Positions 1 to 7,867 are shown, counted from the stretch's first letter. The stretch is 8,398 nucleotides of DNA from Synergistaceae bacterium (GCA_017394925.1 JAFPWQ010000112.1:1-8398); one strand, 5' to 3'. Numbers and translations are program-made. The notes: a model not told the origin generated them from the sequence alone.

Positions 1-2456
1 GAACGTCCGAATTTCTTCTCAAGCCTCATGCCGTCGCTAAGCATTTTCTTTAATCTTGCCTTCACGAGGCCATGAACTGAACCGTCAGTATATGATCCGT
101 CTTTGCGTAACTTTCCTGCACTCACTCCCGTTAAGAGCTCTATGCCTTCGTCAATGTCATTCACTGCCCATATCGAGAACCTGCCTTCACGGACTGCATC
201 AATGACTTCCGAATTCAGCATTAAGTGCCGCATGTTTGACGCAGGAATCATTACCCCTTGTTCACCTGTTAAGCCCGCTATCTTGCAGTACTCATAGAAG
301 CCTTCGATTTTTTCGTTCACTCCTCCGATAGGCTGAACCGTTCCAAACTGATCAACTGAACCCGTAACAGCTATTCCCTGTTTCAATGGAAGACCCGACA
401 ACGCAGAGAGAATGCAATACAATTCCGTTGAGCTTGCACTGTCTCCCTCAATGCCCGAATAGTTCTGCTCAAACGTTATGTGTGCGCTTAAACTCAGCGG
501 CATATCCTGTGCGTATTTGCGGCCTAAATAGCTTGAGAGAATCATTAAGCCCTTGTTATGAATCGGACCGGTCATTTTCACTTCGCGTTCTATGTTCACG
601 ACTCCTTCCTGACCCATGAAGACATTCGCCGTGATTCTCGATGGATGTCCGAACCTGTAATCATTCATGTCAATCACGCTTAACCCGTTAATCTGTCCGA
701 CTGCCGAGCCTGACGTATCAATGTGAATCACTCCGTCTTTGAATGCACGCGCAAGTTTATCGCGGTATAAACATGACCTGTAGACTTTATGCTCAATGGC
801 TTTTATCACATTCTCACGCGTTACTGTATTGCCTGTGCGATTAACTTCTGACCATGCATTTGATTCCGTAAGCAGCTCGCGTAAATTTCCTGCGTTGACG
901 TAAAGCAAATTCTGGTCTTCTGCTTCTCTGCTTGACCATTCAATTATCTCTGACAGTGCTGACGCGTCAAACGGCTTTAACTTCTCGCGCTTTATCACTT
1001 CGGCTATGTGTCTTGCCATCCATCTCTCATTACCGGCTGTTCGGGGCATATCGTAATCGAAACTTGCCTTAATCTTGAAGATTTTCCCGAACTCAGGATC
1101 ATAATATTGCAGTAATTCATAGATATACGGTGAGCCTGTCATGATGATCTTCATGTTTATCTTTATGGGTGCAGGTCTCAATGATGACACAGGAAGAGCA
1201 CCATATTGTTCTCCGAGATTTTCGATTGAGGCTTCACCTGTGCGCATTAAGCGTTTAATTGATTCCCATGACATGAAATTCATCAATACTTTTTCGGCAT
1301 CGATTACTAGAAATCCACCGTTAGCTTTATGGAATGCACCGGCAAGTATTTTTCTGAAGTCAGTGTATAAATATCCCTGATGACTTTCGTATTCGACTCT
1401 TCCAGATAAGTTATAGTATGTTGGATTAGTTTCCCAGATTACCGGCGCACCTTTTGACGGGTCATTGCTGACGAAGAGATTCGCATTGTAGCGCGTGAAA
1501 TCTACTTCTGCACTGTCATCTCTTGCCGCTGTAACGAATGCCCCGAAATTTTCTGTAACGTCATCTGCCATTTTTGCGAACCATGATAATAACGGCTCAT
1601 TGTCTTTATATTTGTCGCGTAAGTCTTTCATGCATGGCTCAATTGCGGCCCGGCAAATTTCAGTCTCAAGTTTGCTCAGTTTTTCCTTGAGTGCCTTCTC
1701 CATGTCGCGAATCTCACGCATTCCCGTTAATGTCCGTTTTGAGATTCTCTCACTGGCTGCCTGATAACGTTTCTGTTTCTTATCATCAAGTGATTCGTAT
1801 TCTTCCGGTTTAAGCTCACGGGTTATATCATGGCCTTCTTCATCTTTGTCTTTGATTAACGGCACATTGATAAATCCCTGCGGTGTTCGTTTAAGCGAGA
1901 AATTATCCTTTGCGGCGCGTTCTTTCAGCCTGTCCATGATTACGCCGGCTTTATCCTGAAACTCTTTTATGTGAGATGCTTTTGCTTCTTCGTACTGGCT
2001 CTGCTCAAAGGCTTTACTGATTGCTGTTTTTAAATCCTTCAGCAACTCTTCAAGTTCATCCGCAAGTTTTTTACCTTTTCCGGCCGGGACACTCACAGCT
2101 AAAGGTTCTCCGGGTTTCTCGAAATTATAGAGATATAACCAGTCATCAGGGGCAGGCAGTGTTTCAGCTTTGGCCTGTAATCTTTCAAGGGCGTAGCTTG
2201 TTCTTCCGCTTCCGGGCTGACCGACAACGAAAATATTATAGCCGCGTCCGTTTACTGCGAGTCCGAATTCCATTGATTCAATTGCGCGCTGCTGTCCGAT
2301 TAACGGCTCGGGCTTCTTTGATCGCGATACTGCAATGTCATCTGTCGTGTTTAATTTCCATGTCTCAGGCTGCTTTATCTTCCTGAGCTTGTCGGGCGTT
2401 AATTTGAATCTTGAGCCTGAAACTTTATGTGTTTGTGAATCTGTCGTATTCTTCAC
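1..2456 (-). CDS. LonB/YcbZ-type ATP-dependent Lon family protease (3' end outside window)
   Basis: This is a soluble AAA+ serine protease that unfolds and degrades cytoplasmic proteins. 818 residues are visible and the reading frame is still open at the window edge, so the far C-terminus is missing. The Walker A motif GQPGSGRT is at about residues 79-86 and Walker B (FLVIDAE) at 382-388. The roughly 300-residue charged, helical insertion between them is typical of the AAA_32/YcbZ-like branch and unlike classical LonA. The proteolytic domain covers about 580-775. Its Ser-Lys dyad is S673, in EGDSASS, and K716, in GGVNEKIEG; the 43-residue spacing equals that of E. coli Lon. I see no membrane segment, which separates it from archaeal membrane LonB. 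Start: GTG at 2456, preceded by AGGAG at 2470-2474 with a long 13-base spacer; no better start lies between the upstream stop and this codon. It sits 36 bases after the TPR gene with no terminator between, so co-transcription is likely. Walker A carries Arg where Lys is usual. Family assignment is firm; the substrate is unknown. Confidence 0.93.
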   Translation of the reverse strand, partial: MKNTTDSQTHKVSGSRFKLTPDKLRKIKQPETWKLNTTDDIAVSRSKKPEPLIGQQRAIESMEFGLAVNGRGYNIFVVGQPGSGRTSYALERLQAKAETLPAPDDWLYLYNFEKPGEPLAVSVPAGKGKKLADELEELLKDLKTAISKAFEQSQYEEAKASHIKEFQDKAGVIMDRLKERAAKDNFSLKRTPQGFINVPLIKDKDEEGHDITRELKPEEYESLDDKKQKRYQAASERISKRTLTGMREIRDMEKALKEKLSKLETEICRAAIEPCMKDLRDKYKDNEPLLSWFAKMADDVTENFGAFVTAARDDSAEVDFTRYNANLFVSNDPSKGAPVIWETNPTYYNLSGRVEYESHQGYLYTDFRKILAGAFHKANGGFLVIDAEKVLMNFMSWESIKRLMRTGEASIENLGEQYGALPVSSLRPAPIKINMKIIMTGSPYIYELLQYYDPEFGKIFKIKASFDYDMPRTAGNERWMARHIAEVIKREKLKPFDASALSEIIEWSSREAEDQNLLYVNAGNLRELLTESNAWSEVNRTGNTVTRENVIKAIEHKVYRSCLYRDKLARAFKDGVIHIDTSGSAVGQINGLSVIDMNDYRFGHPSRITANVFMGQEGVVNIEREVKMTGPIHNKGLMILSSYLGRKYAQDMPLSLSAHITFEQNYSGIEGDSASSTELYCILSALSGLPLKQGIAVTGSVDQFGTVQPIGGVNEKIEGFYEYCKIAGLTGEQGVMIPASNMRHLMLNSEVIDAVREGRFSIWAVNDIDEGIELLTGVSAGKLRKDGSYTDGSVHGLVKARLKKMLSDGMRLEKKFGR

Positions 2457-2469
2457 TAGATTAATTTTT

Positions 2470-2474
2470 CTCCT
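2470..2474 (-). promoter_or_regulatory. Shine-Dalgarno of the LonB-type protease gene
   Basis: On the minus strand AGGAG lies 13 bases before the GTG at 2456. It is the only good ribosome-binding sequence in the 36-base gap and supports that start, although the spacing is longer than optimal. The rest of the gap is almost pure A/T and contains no hairpin with a T-tract. Confidence 0.6.
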
Positions 2475-2492
2475 GTTTAAATTAAATTTATT

Positions 2493-3404
2493 TTAGTCCG
2501 TCAGACATTTATTTGCCGCAAGCATTTCTATCACTGCTTCGTCATCACCTTCAACTATTATTCTGCTCATCTTTTCGTATTCTTCATAGCCTCCTGACGC
2601 ATCAAGTGCATCAATCATATAGTCATGTTCGCTTTCGTCAAAACGGTTTGTGAGCAGTCCGAATAATATCACTCCGCGCGTGAACCAGTTCTTAAACTCT
2701 TGTGATATATCAAGCGTATCATAGAACATTAACGCAAAATTGAAATCTTCAGCCTCTTCTGAATCTGCATCATCGTCAGGCTCTTCGTAAATTCCAAGCA
2801 TGTAGAACGGCATATCAGGTGAGATTCTAAGCATATCCCAGAACATATTTGCGTACACACGGCCATGTTCAGGTGCAAGCATATACGCGGCTATTAATCT
2901 TGAATATGCCCATGCAGTATTACGTTCTTCATCGCGCATTGACTCAGCGAGAATCTTCTGCCATTCGTGAAGCTCAATCATCACGCGGTAATACACAGAA
3001 CGAAAATAACCGTCCCCGTCAATTTCATCGCGCAAATCTTCATGATCATTAAGTATATTCATGGCCTCAGATGCATACGTGAATGACTCATGAAATTTAT
3101 TCCTCACGAAATACATTAACGCAAGACCTTCATTGACTTCAAGCAAAAATAAATCCCTGTCTTTGTAATTCGCATTCTCTGGTTTATTCAGTGAATCAAG
3201 AGCACTAAGCAACAACTCAATCTTTTTTTCTTCGCCTTTAATCCTGTCTGCTTTGAGTATTAATGCTTCAGGGTTATCAGGGTCAAGTTCAAGAATCTGA
3301 TTTGAGATCGCTATAACTCTTGCTGTGCTGTCAGTATCATATGCCATTGAGAGAAGCTGAATGATTCGTGATTCTACAGTATCGTTATTATCTTTGCGTC
3401 TCAT
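2493..3404 (-). CDS. Acidic TPR-like protein of unknown function
   Basis: This 303-residue protein has no signal peptide or membrane segment, so it is probably cytoplasmic. Residues about 25-58 contain a recognisable tetratricopeptide unit: helices around the motif ILELDPDNPEALILKA, with the usual Pro and Ala positions. Residues about 87-123 form a second helical pair (NEGLALMYFVRNKFHESF) that looks like a divergent TPR. The rest is predicted helical by eye. The protein is strongly acidic, notably the stretch EEPDDDADSEEAED at about 207-220. TPR folds bind peptides or partner proteins, so an adaptor role is plausible but not shown. The ATG at 3404 is three bases after the stop of the secreted-protein gene and has only a weak Shine-Dalgarno, suggesting translational coupling. 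The Lon-type protease gene follows 36 bases downstream. I do not recognise a named family beyond TPR-like. Confidence 0.82.
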   Translation of the reverse strand: MRRKDNNDTVESRIIQLLSMAYDTDSTARVIAISNQILELDPDNPEALILKADRIKGEEKKIELLLSALDSLNKPENANYKDRDLFLLEVNEGLALMYFVRNKFHESFTYASEAMNILNDHEDLRDEIDGDGYFRSVYYRVMIELHEWQKILAESMRDEERNTAWAYSRLIAAYMLAPEHGRVYANMFWDMLRISPDMPFYMLGIYEEPDDDADSEEAEDFNFALMFYDTLDISQEFKNWFTRGVILFGLLTNRFDESEHDYMIDALDASGGYEEYEKMSRIIVEGDDEAVIEMLAANKCLTD

Positions 3405-3407
3405 GAT

Positions 3408-4217
3408 TTAATCCACGTCCCACTGAGGTCCGGTGTCTTCTTTCTTTTCACCGGGGGTATCACTGCCTTCACTGCTTGTTGATGTCTCACGCAATGATGT
3501 AGTGTTTCCTCTTCCGCCGCTGTCTTTGAATGCACGAAGAGTATCAAGAATGACGCGCCCGCTCCAGTGTATTCCCCATTGACGCGCGAGATCTGCAGCT
3601 TCATCAGGTTCACCAGAAGGATAAAATATATTATTCTTGCGGAGTTCTTCAAGTATCCACGGCTTTAAGCGTTTAAGCATCTGCCATGTATATTCGCCGG
3701 GATTGGGCGTTAATCTCTTCCATCTGTTGCCGAGCCATATGATTACTCCGGGTTCTGATGTGTGCCATGCAATTATTGTATTCAGATAGCCGTCATTGAG
3801 CCAGCCCATTCGGTTGATTCTGTACTCTCGTATTTTCATGAACGCTTCATCATTAACGAAACGCGAATAGCCTCCTGCAGATGCAATTCTCAGTAAGCCC
3901 GGAACATTCGCAGGTATCACTGAGCCGATTAATATATTCGTGGGTCTTATTGCTCCGTCAATGCCTAACTGACCGTATACCCATCTGTTTTCTGCGATTT
4001 GTGCCACAGGGTAACCATCAAATGTTGCGTACCATCCAGGCGGCAAATCATGAGGCTTCCAGATCTCAAAGTTCATTGCATAGGCCTGCTGATATGCACT
4101 CATTACTGTGCCTCTGAATATAGGCGGCGAGTATAAAGTCATTGCATATGAATCTGACGCGTTAATGATGAGACTTAATGCTATTAATATTTTCACGGGA
4201 AAAATCTTTATATTCAT
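3408..4217 (-). CDS. Secreted protein of unknown function
   Basis: With the start chosen here the product has 269 residues. It begins with a clear Sec signal peptide: Lys at 4 and 9, a hydrophobic core ILIALSLIINA, and a probable cleavage after Ser-Tyr-Ala at 25. The mature part is rich in Trp, Tyr and Gly (for example PPGWYATFDGYP and ENRWVYGQLG). It has no cysteine and no obvious catalytic motif. The last 40 residues or so are Ser/Thr/Gly/Glu-rich and probably disordered. I recognise no family. In a diderm cell it would be periplasmic or exported. Start choice: an in-frame GTG at 4232 would add MKKFV, but that GTG lies inside AGGTGA, which can serve as the Shine-Dalgarno for the ATG at 4217. 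Both starts give a usable signal peptide. It is the first gene after a terminator and a consensus -10 box, and the TPR gene follows after three bases. Confidence 0.8.
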   Translation of the reverse strand: MNIKIFPVKILIALSLIINASDSYAMTLYSPPIFRGTVMSAYQQAYAMNFEIWKPHDLPPGWYATFDGYPVAQIAENRWVYGQLGIDGAIRPTNILIGSVIPANVPGLLRIASAGGYSRFVNDEAFMKIREYRINRMGWLNDGYLNTIIAWHTSEPGVIIWLGNRWKRLTPNPGEYTWQMLKRLKPWILEELRKNNIFYPSGEPDEAADLARQWGIHWSGRVILDTLRAFKDSGGRGNTTSLRETSTSSEGSDTPGEKKEDTGPQWDVD

Positions 4218-4227
4218 GACAAATTTT

Positions 4228-4234
4228 TTCACCT
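4228..4234 (-). promoter_or_regulatory. Probable Shine-Dalgarno (AGGTGA region) deciding the start of the secreted-protein gene
   Basis: The minus strand reads CAGGTGAAAA just upstream of the ATG at 4217. AGGTGA matches the anti-Shine-Dalgarno and lies 11-12 bases from that ATG. The alternative GTG start at 4230-4232 is embedded in this motif and itself has only a weak purine-rich AAAGA upstream. The evidence favours ATG 4217 only moderately. Confidence 0.45.
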
Positions 4235-4261
4235 GTCTTTATTCTTGTGTTAGTGATTCAC

Positions 4262-4267
4262 ATTATA
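4262..4267 (-). promoter_or_regulatory. Putative sigma-70 type -10 box (TATAAT) for the secreted protein/TPR/Lon unit
   Basis: The minus strand carries an exact TATAAT at 4267-4262, about 45 bases before the ATG at 4217 and 27 bases after the T-tract of the preceding terminator. Transcription would start near 4255, giving a leader of roughly 38 bases. At 16-18 bases upstream there is no good TTGACA (the sequence is GC-rich, around GCGCGT), so the -35 is poor. A small inverted repeat, CCC-N4-GGG at 4269-4278, lies in the spacer and could be a regulator site or chance. Location between terminator and gene makes the promoter call credible. Confidence 0.55.
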
Positions 4268-4293
4268 GCCCAAACGGGAAAAACACGCGCAGT

Positions 4294-4323
4294 AAAAAAG
4301 CTCCCTTGCATTTAAGAGAGCTT
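4294..4323 (-). terminator. Intrinsic terminator of the M48/surface-protein unit
   Basis: On the minus strand AAGCTCTCTT (4323-4314) pairs with AAGGGAGCTT (4307-4298) across a six-base loop. All ten positions pair, one of them as a T-G wobble. The hairpin runs directly into six T residues (4299-4294, overlapping the stem base). On the plus strand the wobble becomes a mismatch and no T-tract follows, so it is directional. It lies about 40 bases after the stop of the 1166-residue protein gene. Confidence 0.9.
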
Positions 4324-4335
4324 CTGAAATATTCA

Positions 4336-4354
4336 AATCATGAATCATGAATCA
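4336..4354. repeat. Short tandem repeat of AATCATG (about 2.7 copies)
   Basis: AATCATG occurs at 4336-4342 and again at 4343-4349, followed by a partial AATCA. It lies between the stop codon of the large surface-protein gene and its terminator. No function is evident; it may be simple slippage. Confidence 0.6.
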
Positions 4355-4364
4355 AATTCAAGAA

Positions 4365-7300
4365 TCAAAAACGCCGCCTGAAAATAAAAATAAGAAATGC
4401 AAAAATCATTGAGAGATTCAAACCTGTATTGCATCCTCCTCCGCCGCCTGATGAAGATATATGTGTATCTTCTGATTCTTTTTGCACATCAGCAGGAGAA
4501 ATCCAGAGCGTTAACCGTCTTGTTCCTTCGCGCTGTCCGTATGAGGCTCTCACTGTGAATGTGAATGTCCCGGATTCATACGGAATTCCCGAAATGAGTC
4601 CGTTTAAGGCATTCAGTGTTAAGCCATTGGGTAATCTTCCGTCTGAGATTGTCCATGTTACGCCGCTTACTGTTGAATGTAATTCCGCATAGTAAGATTC
4701 GCCCGATTTCCCTGAAGGCAGACTTGCGGTCGTAATTGGAACTGCTGAATCTGAATCAATCGTAATTCTCAAGAGTTTACGCGCACCAAGTCCGTTATCA
4801 TCTGAGGCATTCACTATGAAATCATAAACGCCTTCTGTTGCCGGTACTCCCTGAATCGTTCCGTTAATATTAAGTGAAAGTCCTGAAGGAAGAGTATCAG
4901 GACTTGTTATGAGCGACCATTCAGCAGAATTTGCACCGTTCACACGAAGCACTTCAAAATATGATTCGCCTTTCATGCCGTTGGGAAGATATGAAGGTGA
5001 AGAAATTACGAGATTCACTTTGAACGTTATAACTTTTCTTGCGAGTGAATACCCGTTTACAGCCTGAAGCGTAAATCTGAATGTCCCGGCCTTTAACGCC
5101 GTGCCTGAAAGCGTATCTTCATTCAGTGAGAGTCCCGGAGGAATATCACCGCTCAGTACAGACCATAACGAGCCTGTTATCGTCGAGGAAAAACGAAGGC
5201 TTAATGATGTTCCTGCATCGAACGTGTATGAACTCTCATTCGTGATTTGCAGTTCAGGACATACACGCAGAATAAATTTTTTCTGTGCTGATAATCTTTC
5301 TGATGATGAATTAACCGATGCACTTATCGTGAATTCATATATGCCTTCTTTCGATGATGACCCTGATATTATGCCTGTCCTTGAATCAAATTCAATGCCT
5401 TCGGGTAATTTTCCGCTGATTAACTGCCATGTAACTGCACTTGATGAACCCCCGTTCACAGAGAGCACAGCAAGATATGATTCATACGGTCTTGCGTCTG
5501 GAAGTTCTGAAGCTGTTGAAATTGTGAACTCAGAGACAACTGCAAGAGTGAAAGTTTTTTCGGCTTTTATGTTATCTAATGAAGCACTGACCGTAAATTT
5601 ATATTCTCCTGTTAATGACGCTGTGCCTTTTATTGTCCCTGTGCTGAGATCAAAACTCAGTCCGTCGGGTAAATTTCCGCTCTCAAGTTTCCATGTTACA
5701 TTTGCAGGCTGTGATTCAGTTATTGAAAGTGAAAGTTTATGTGAATATTCATGATTAACTATTGCAGAGGGCAGAACAGAATCATCAGTGATTTCAAACG
5801 CAGAAGTTACCGTGAGCATGAACTCTTTTGTGTCCGTATAAAATCCTGAAGGTGTATCAACAGACGCACTCACACTAAACGTAAATGTGCCTTCTGATAA
5901 AGGTATTCCCGATATGATTCCTGTTTTTGAATCAAGATTAAGGCTCTCAGGAAGTGAATCGCATGACCATATGACATATTGCGAATCGAATGAATTTATA
6001 TCAGTTGCAAGAGTTACGGAATAATCATGTCCTGTCAAAGCATGAGGCAGTCTCGAATCAGTAATAATTCTCAGTGAAGGATAAATCACGATCGTAAATT
6101 CTTTCGCTGCTGTGTATTGTCCTGATTGTGCTGTTACTGTGAATGTGTAATAGCCTGCTGTTTCGGGTGTACCTGATATTGTGCCTGTGAGAGGTCCTAT
6201 CTCCAGTCCGCCGGGCATATTCGCGGCTGTCCATGTAACCAATGAACCATATTCCGCATCCGTAGACAGGGTTATGCTTTCGTATTGAACACCTGCTTTG
6301 CCGTCAGGAAGATATGATGATGTCGTTATCACAAGTGGATCTTCAACTGTAAGCGTGAATGTCTTCGTGTGAGTCTGCGATGATGAAAGAGAAGCTGTCA
6401 GTGTAAACGTGAATGTCCCCGTTGATGCCGGCGTTCCTGACAGTACACCCGCATTAAACGTTAAGCCCGAAGATGATATATCGCCGCTGACTAAAGACCA
6501 TGTAACATAACCCGATGTACTTGAAGCCGGATATGTTGTGAATGTCATTGAGTACGGCACATTGATTTTAACTGCCGCAAGATTTGATGGCGTTGTTATC
6601 CTGAATGGAAGTTCACTCTCCGGGACTTTGCTGCTTCCTCTGTCGCTTGGAAGTCCTGATGCATCTTTGCCTATTGCGTAATCATATCCGCTGTATGTAT
6701 TGCCGGTTATCTTTCCTGTTGCAGGATCTGATGTTGCAGGTGTAACTTCTCCGATTATGCCGCCTTTGTATGACGCATTGCCCGTTACTGAAGCGTATGA
6801 ATTATTGTCGGTTACGTTCCCTAAATCGAGAATTCCCGTTATGCCTCCTGCACTGTGAGAATCTGCCTGCACTATTGAGCCTCCCTGAACATCATTGCTG
6901 TCAATGCTTCCGCCCGAAGTCAGTATGCCTGCTATACCTCCTGCACTGTATGAAGAAGATATTTGTGAATCATCAAGCACAGTGTTATTTCTGAGAATTC
7001 CTCCTCTGACAAAACCGGCTATACCTCCTGCATAACTCGTGTGCGAACTCTCTGCTATGACTTCACCGCGAAATACACAGTCTTCAATCGTTTCATCAAG
7101 ATTTATATTTACCTGCCCGGCAATACCTCCTGCTATTGCGCTTGGATTGTCATAAATATATTCGTAGTCATAAGCTGTAATGTCTGCGGCATAAGCTGCG
7201 ATTTTTGAGTAATGAGTTATCGTACAGCCTGTTATATTTCCTCCATGCATGAGTGCTGCAATTCCTCCTGCCCGGGGATATATTCCTCCGTTGACTGTTA

Positions 7301-7865
7301 TCTCTCCGTTGAAACTGCAGTCCGCAACAGTTCCCGAAGTCATGTACTCAACTATCCCTCCGGCATTCAGATTAGTTGTTATATATGATGATATATCATA
7401 ATCTCTTACGTAGATATTCCCGGAGAAGCGGCAGTTCGCAATTACTCCTCCGTCAAGCTGTAACGCTATACCGGCTGCATCTCCGTATGAATATATCTGT
7501 CCTTCAACTTTGAGATTCTCTATCACTGCATCAGATGAAACATAGCCGAATAATGAACTGCTGCTGTCCCGGATGTGCACATAAACCGTACAGCTGTTAC
7601 CGTCAAAATGTCCTGCAAACGGGGTTGATGAACTTGAACCGATTGAAGCAGTCCAGCTGTATCTGCTCATCTGAATATCATTCGAGAGCTTGTAGTATAT
7701 ATTCGAAGACTCAGACGCGTTAGTGTCAGTGCGGAGCTGATCCATGTCATCATAAGACGCTATTATGTACGGTGATGATTTTGTGCCTCTGCCGCCTGAA
7801 TACGCAAATGAACATGACACGAATGAAATTATAATTGCCAGTGCGAACAAAAATTTTCTCAGCAT
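4365..7865 (-). CDS. Large surface protein: GLUG repeats, eight putative-Ig repeats, Synergist-CTERM-like sorting tail
   Basis: This 1166-residue protein is exported and probably anchored at the cell surface, with an adhesin-like build. Residues 1-21 are a signal peptide (probable cut after Ser-Phe-Ala). Residues about 26-400 are GLUG-like: AGGI-type motifs recur near 130, 168, 199, 245, 279, 308, 339 and 367, each followed by a turn and a beta strand, as in beta-helix surface proteins. Eight putative-Ig (He_PIG-like) repeats follow, at roughly 419-508, 511-595, 598-687, 690-778, 780-868, 872-950, 952-1037 and 1043-1122. They share LP.G..Y near the start, W.....G.LP.GL in the middle and G.ISG.P...G.F.FTV.A near the end. 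The tail has SSSGGGGGCN (Cys1145), a hydrophobic stretch 1149-1162 and a final RRRF, matching Synergist-CTERM sorting signals. The ATG at 7865 has AAGGA at 7876-7880 and lies two bases after the metalloprotease stop, suggesting coupled translation. The ligand is unknown. Confidence 0.92.
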   Translation of the reverse strand: MLRKFLFALAIIISFVSCSFAYSGGRGTKSSPYIIASYDDMDQLRTDTNASESSNIYYKLSNDIQMSRYSWTASIGSSSSTPFAGHFDGNSCTVYVHIRDSSSSLFGYVSSDAVIENLKVEGQIYSYGDAAGIALQLDGGVIANCRFSGNIYVRDYDISSYITTNLNAGGIVEYMTSGTVADCSFNGEITVNGGIYPRAGGIAALMHGGNITGCTITHYSKIAAYAADITAYDYEYIYDNPSAIAGGIAGQVNINLDETIEDCVFRGEVIAESSHTSYAGGIAGFVRGGILRNNTVLDDSQISSSYSAGGIAGILTSGGSIDSNDVQGGSIVQADSHSAGGITGILDLGNVTDNNSYASVTGNASYKGGIIGEVTPATSDPATGKITGNTYSGYDYAIGKDASGLPSDRGSSKVPESELPFRITTPSNLAAVKINVPYSMTFTTYPASSTSGYVTWSLVSGDISSSGLTFNAGVLSGTPASTGTFTFTLTASLSSSQTHTKTFTLTVEDPLVITTSSYLPDGKAGVQYESITLSTDAEYGSLVTWTAANMPGGLEIGPLTGTISGTPETAGYYTFTVTAQSGQYTAAKEFTIVIYPSLRIITDSRLPHALTGHDYSVTLATDINSFDSQYVIWSCDSLPESLNLDSKTGIISGIPLSEGTFTFSVSASVDTPSGFYTDTKEFMLTVTSAFEITDDSVLPSAIVNHEYSHKLSLSITESQPANVTWKLESGNLPDGLSFDLSTGTIKGTASLTGEYKFTVSASLDNIKAEKTFTLAVVSEFTISTASELPDARPYESYLAVLSVNGGSSSAVTWQLISGKLPEGIEFDSRTGIISGSSSKEGIYEFTISASVNSSSERLSAQKKFILRVCPELQITNESSYTFDAGTSLSLRFSSTITGSLWSVLSGDIPPGLSLNEDTLSGTALKAGTFRFTLQAVNGYSLARKVITFKVNLVISSPSYLPNGMKGESYFEVLRVNGANSAEWSLITSPDTLPSGLSLNINGTIQGVPATEGVYDFIVNASDDNGLGARKLLRITIDSDSAVPITTASLPSGKSGESYYAELHSTVSGVTWTISDGRLPNGLTLNALNGLISGIPYESGTFTFTVRASYGQREGTRRLTLWISPADVQKESEDTHISSSGGGGGCNTGLNLSMIFAFLIFIFRRRF

Positions 7866-7867
7866 GA

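Noticed and set aside
103..2386. Several short plus-strand open frames across the first 2.4 kb
   Set aside because: They lie opposite the Lon-type protease, whose minus-strand frame is continuous and has clear catalytic motifs.
3401..3652. An 83-codon minus-strand frame overlapping the end of the secreted-protein gene
   Set aside because: It is an out-of-frame reading of the secreted-protein gene with no domain, and it would overlap the TPR gene start.
5101..5754. A 217-codon open frame on the plus strand inside the large surface-protein gene
   Set aside because: It is antisense to a well-supported repeat protein. Its translation is a low-complexity mirror of the repeats, with no recognisable domain or ribosome-binding site.
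4480..6600. Recurring DNA words in the surface-protein gene as a CRISPR array or mobile repeat
   Set aside because: The periodicity is about 260-270 bases, matches protein domains and is diverged at the DNA level. There are no short identical direct repeats with unique spacers.
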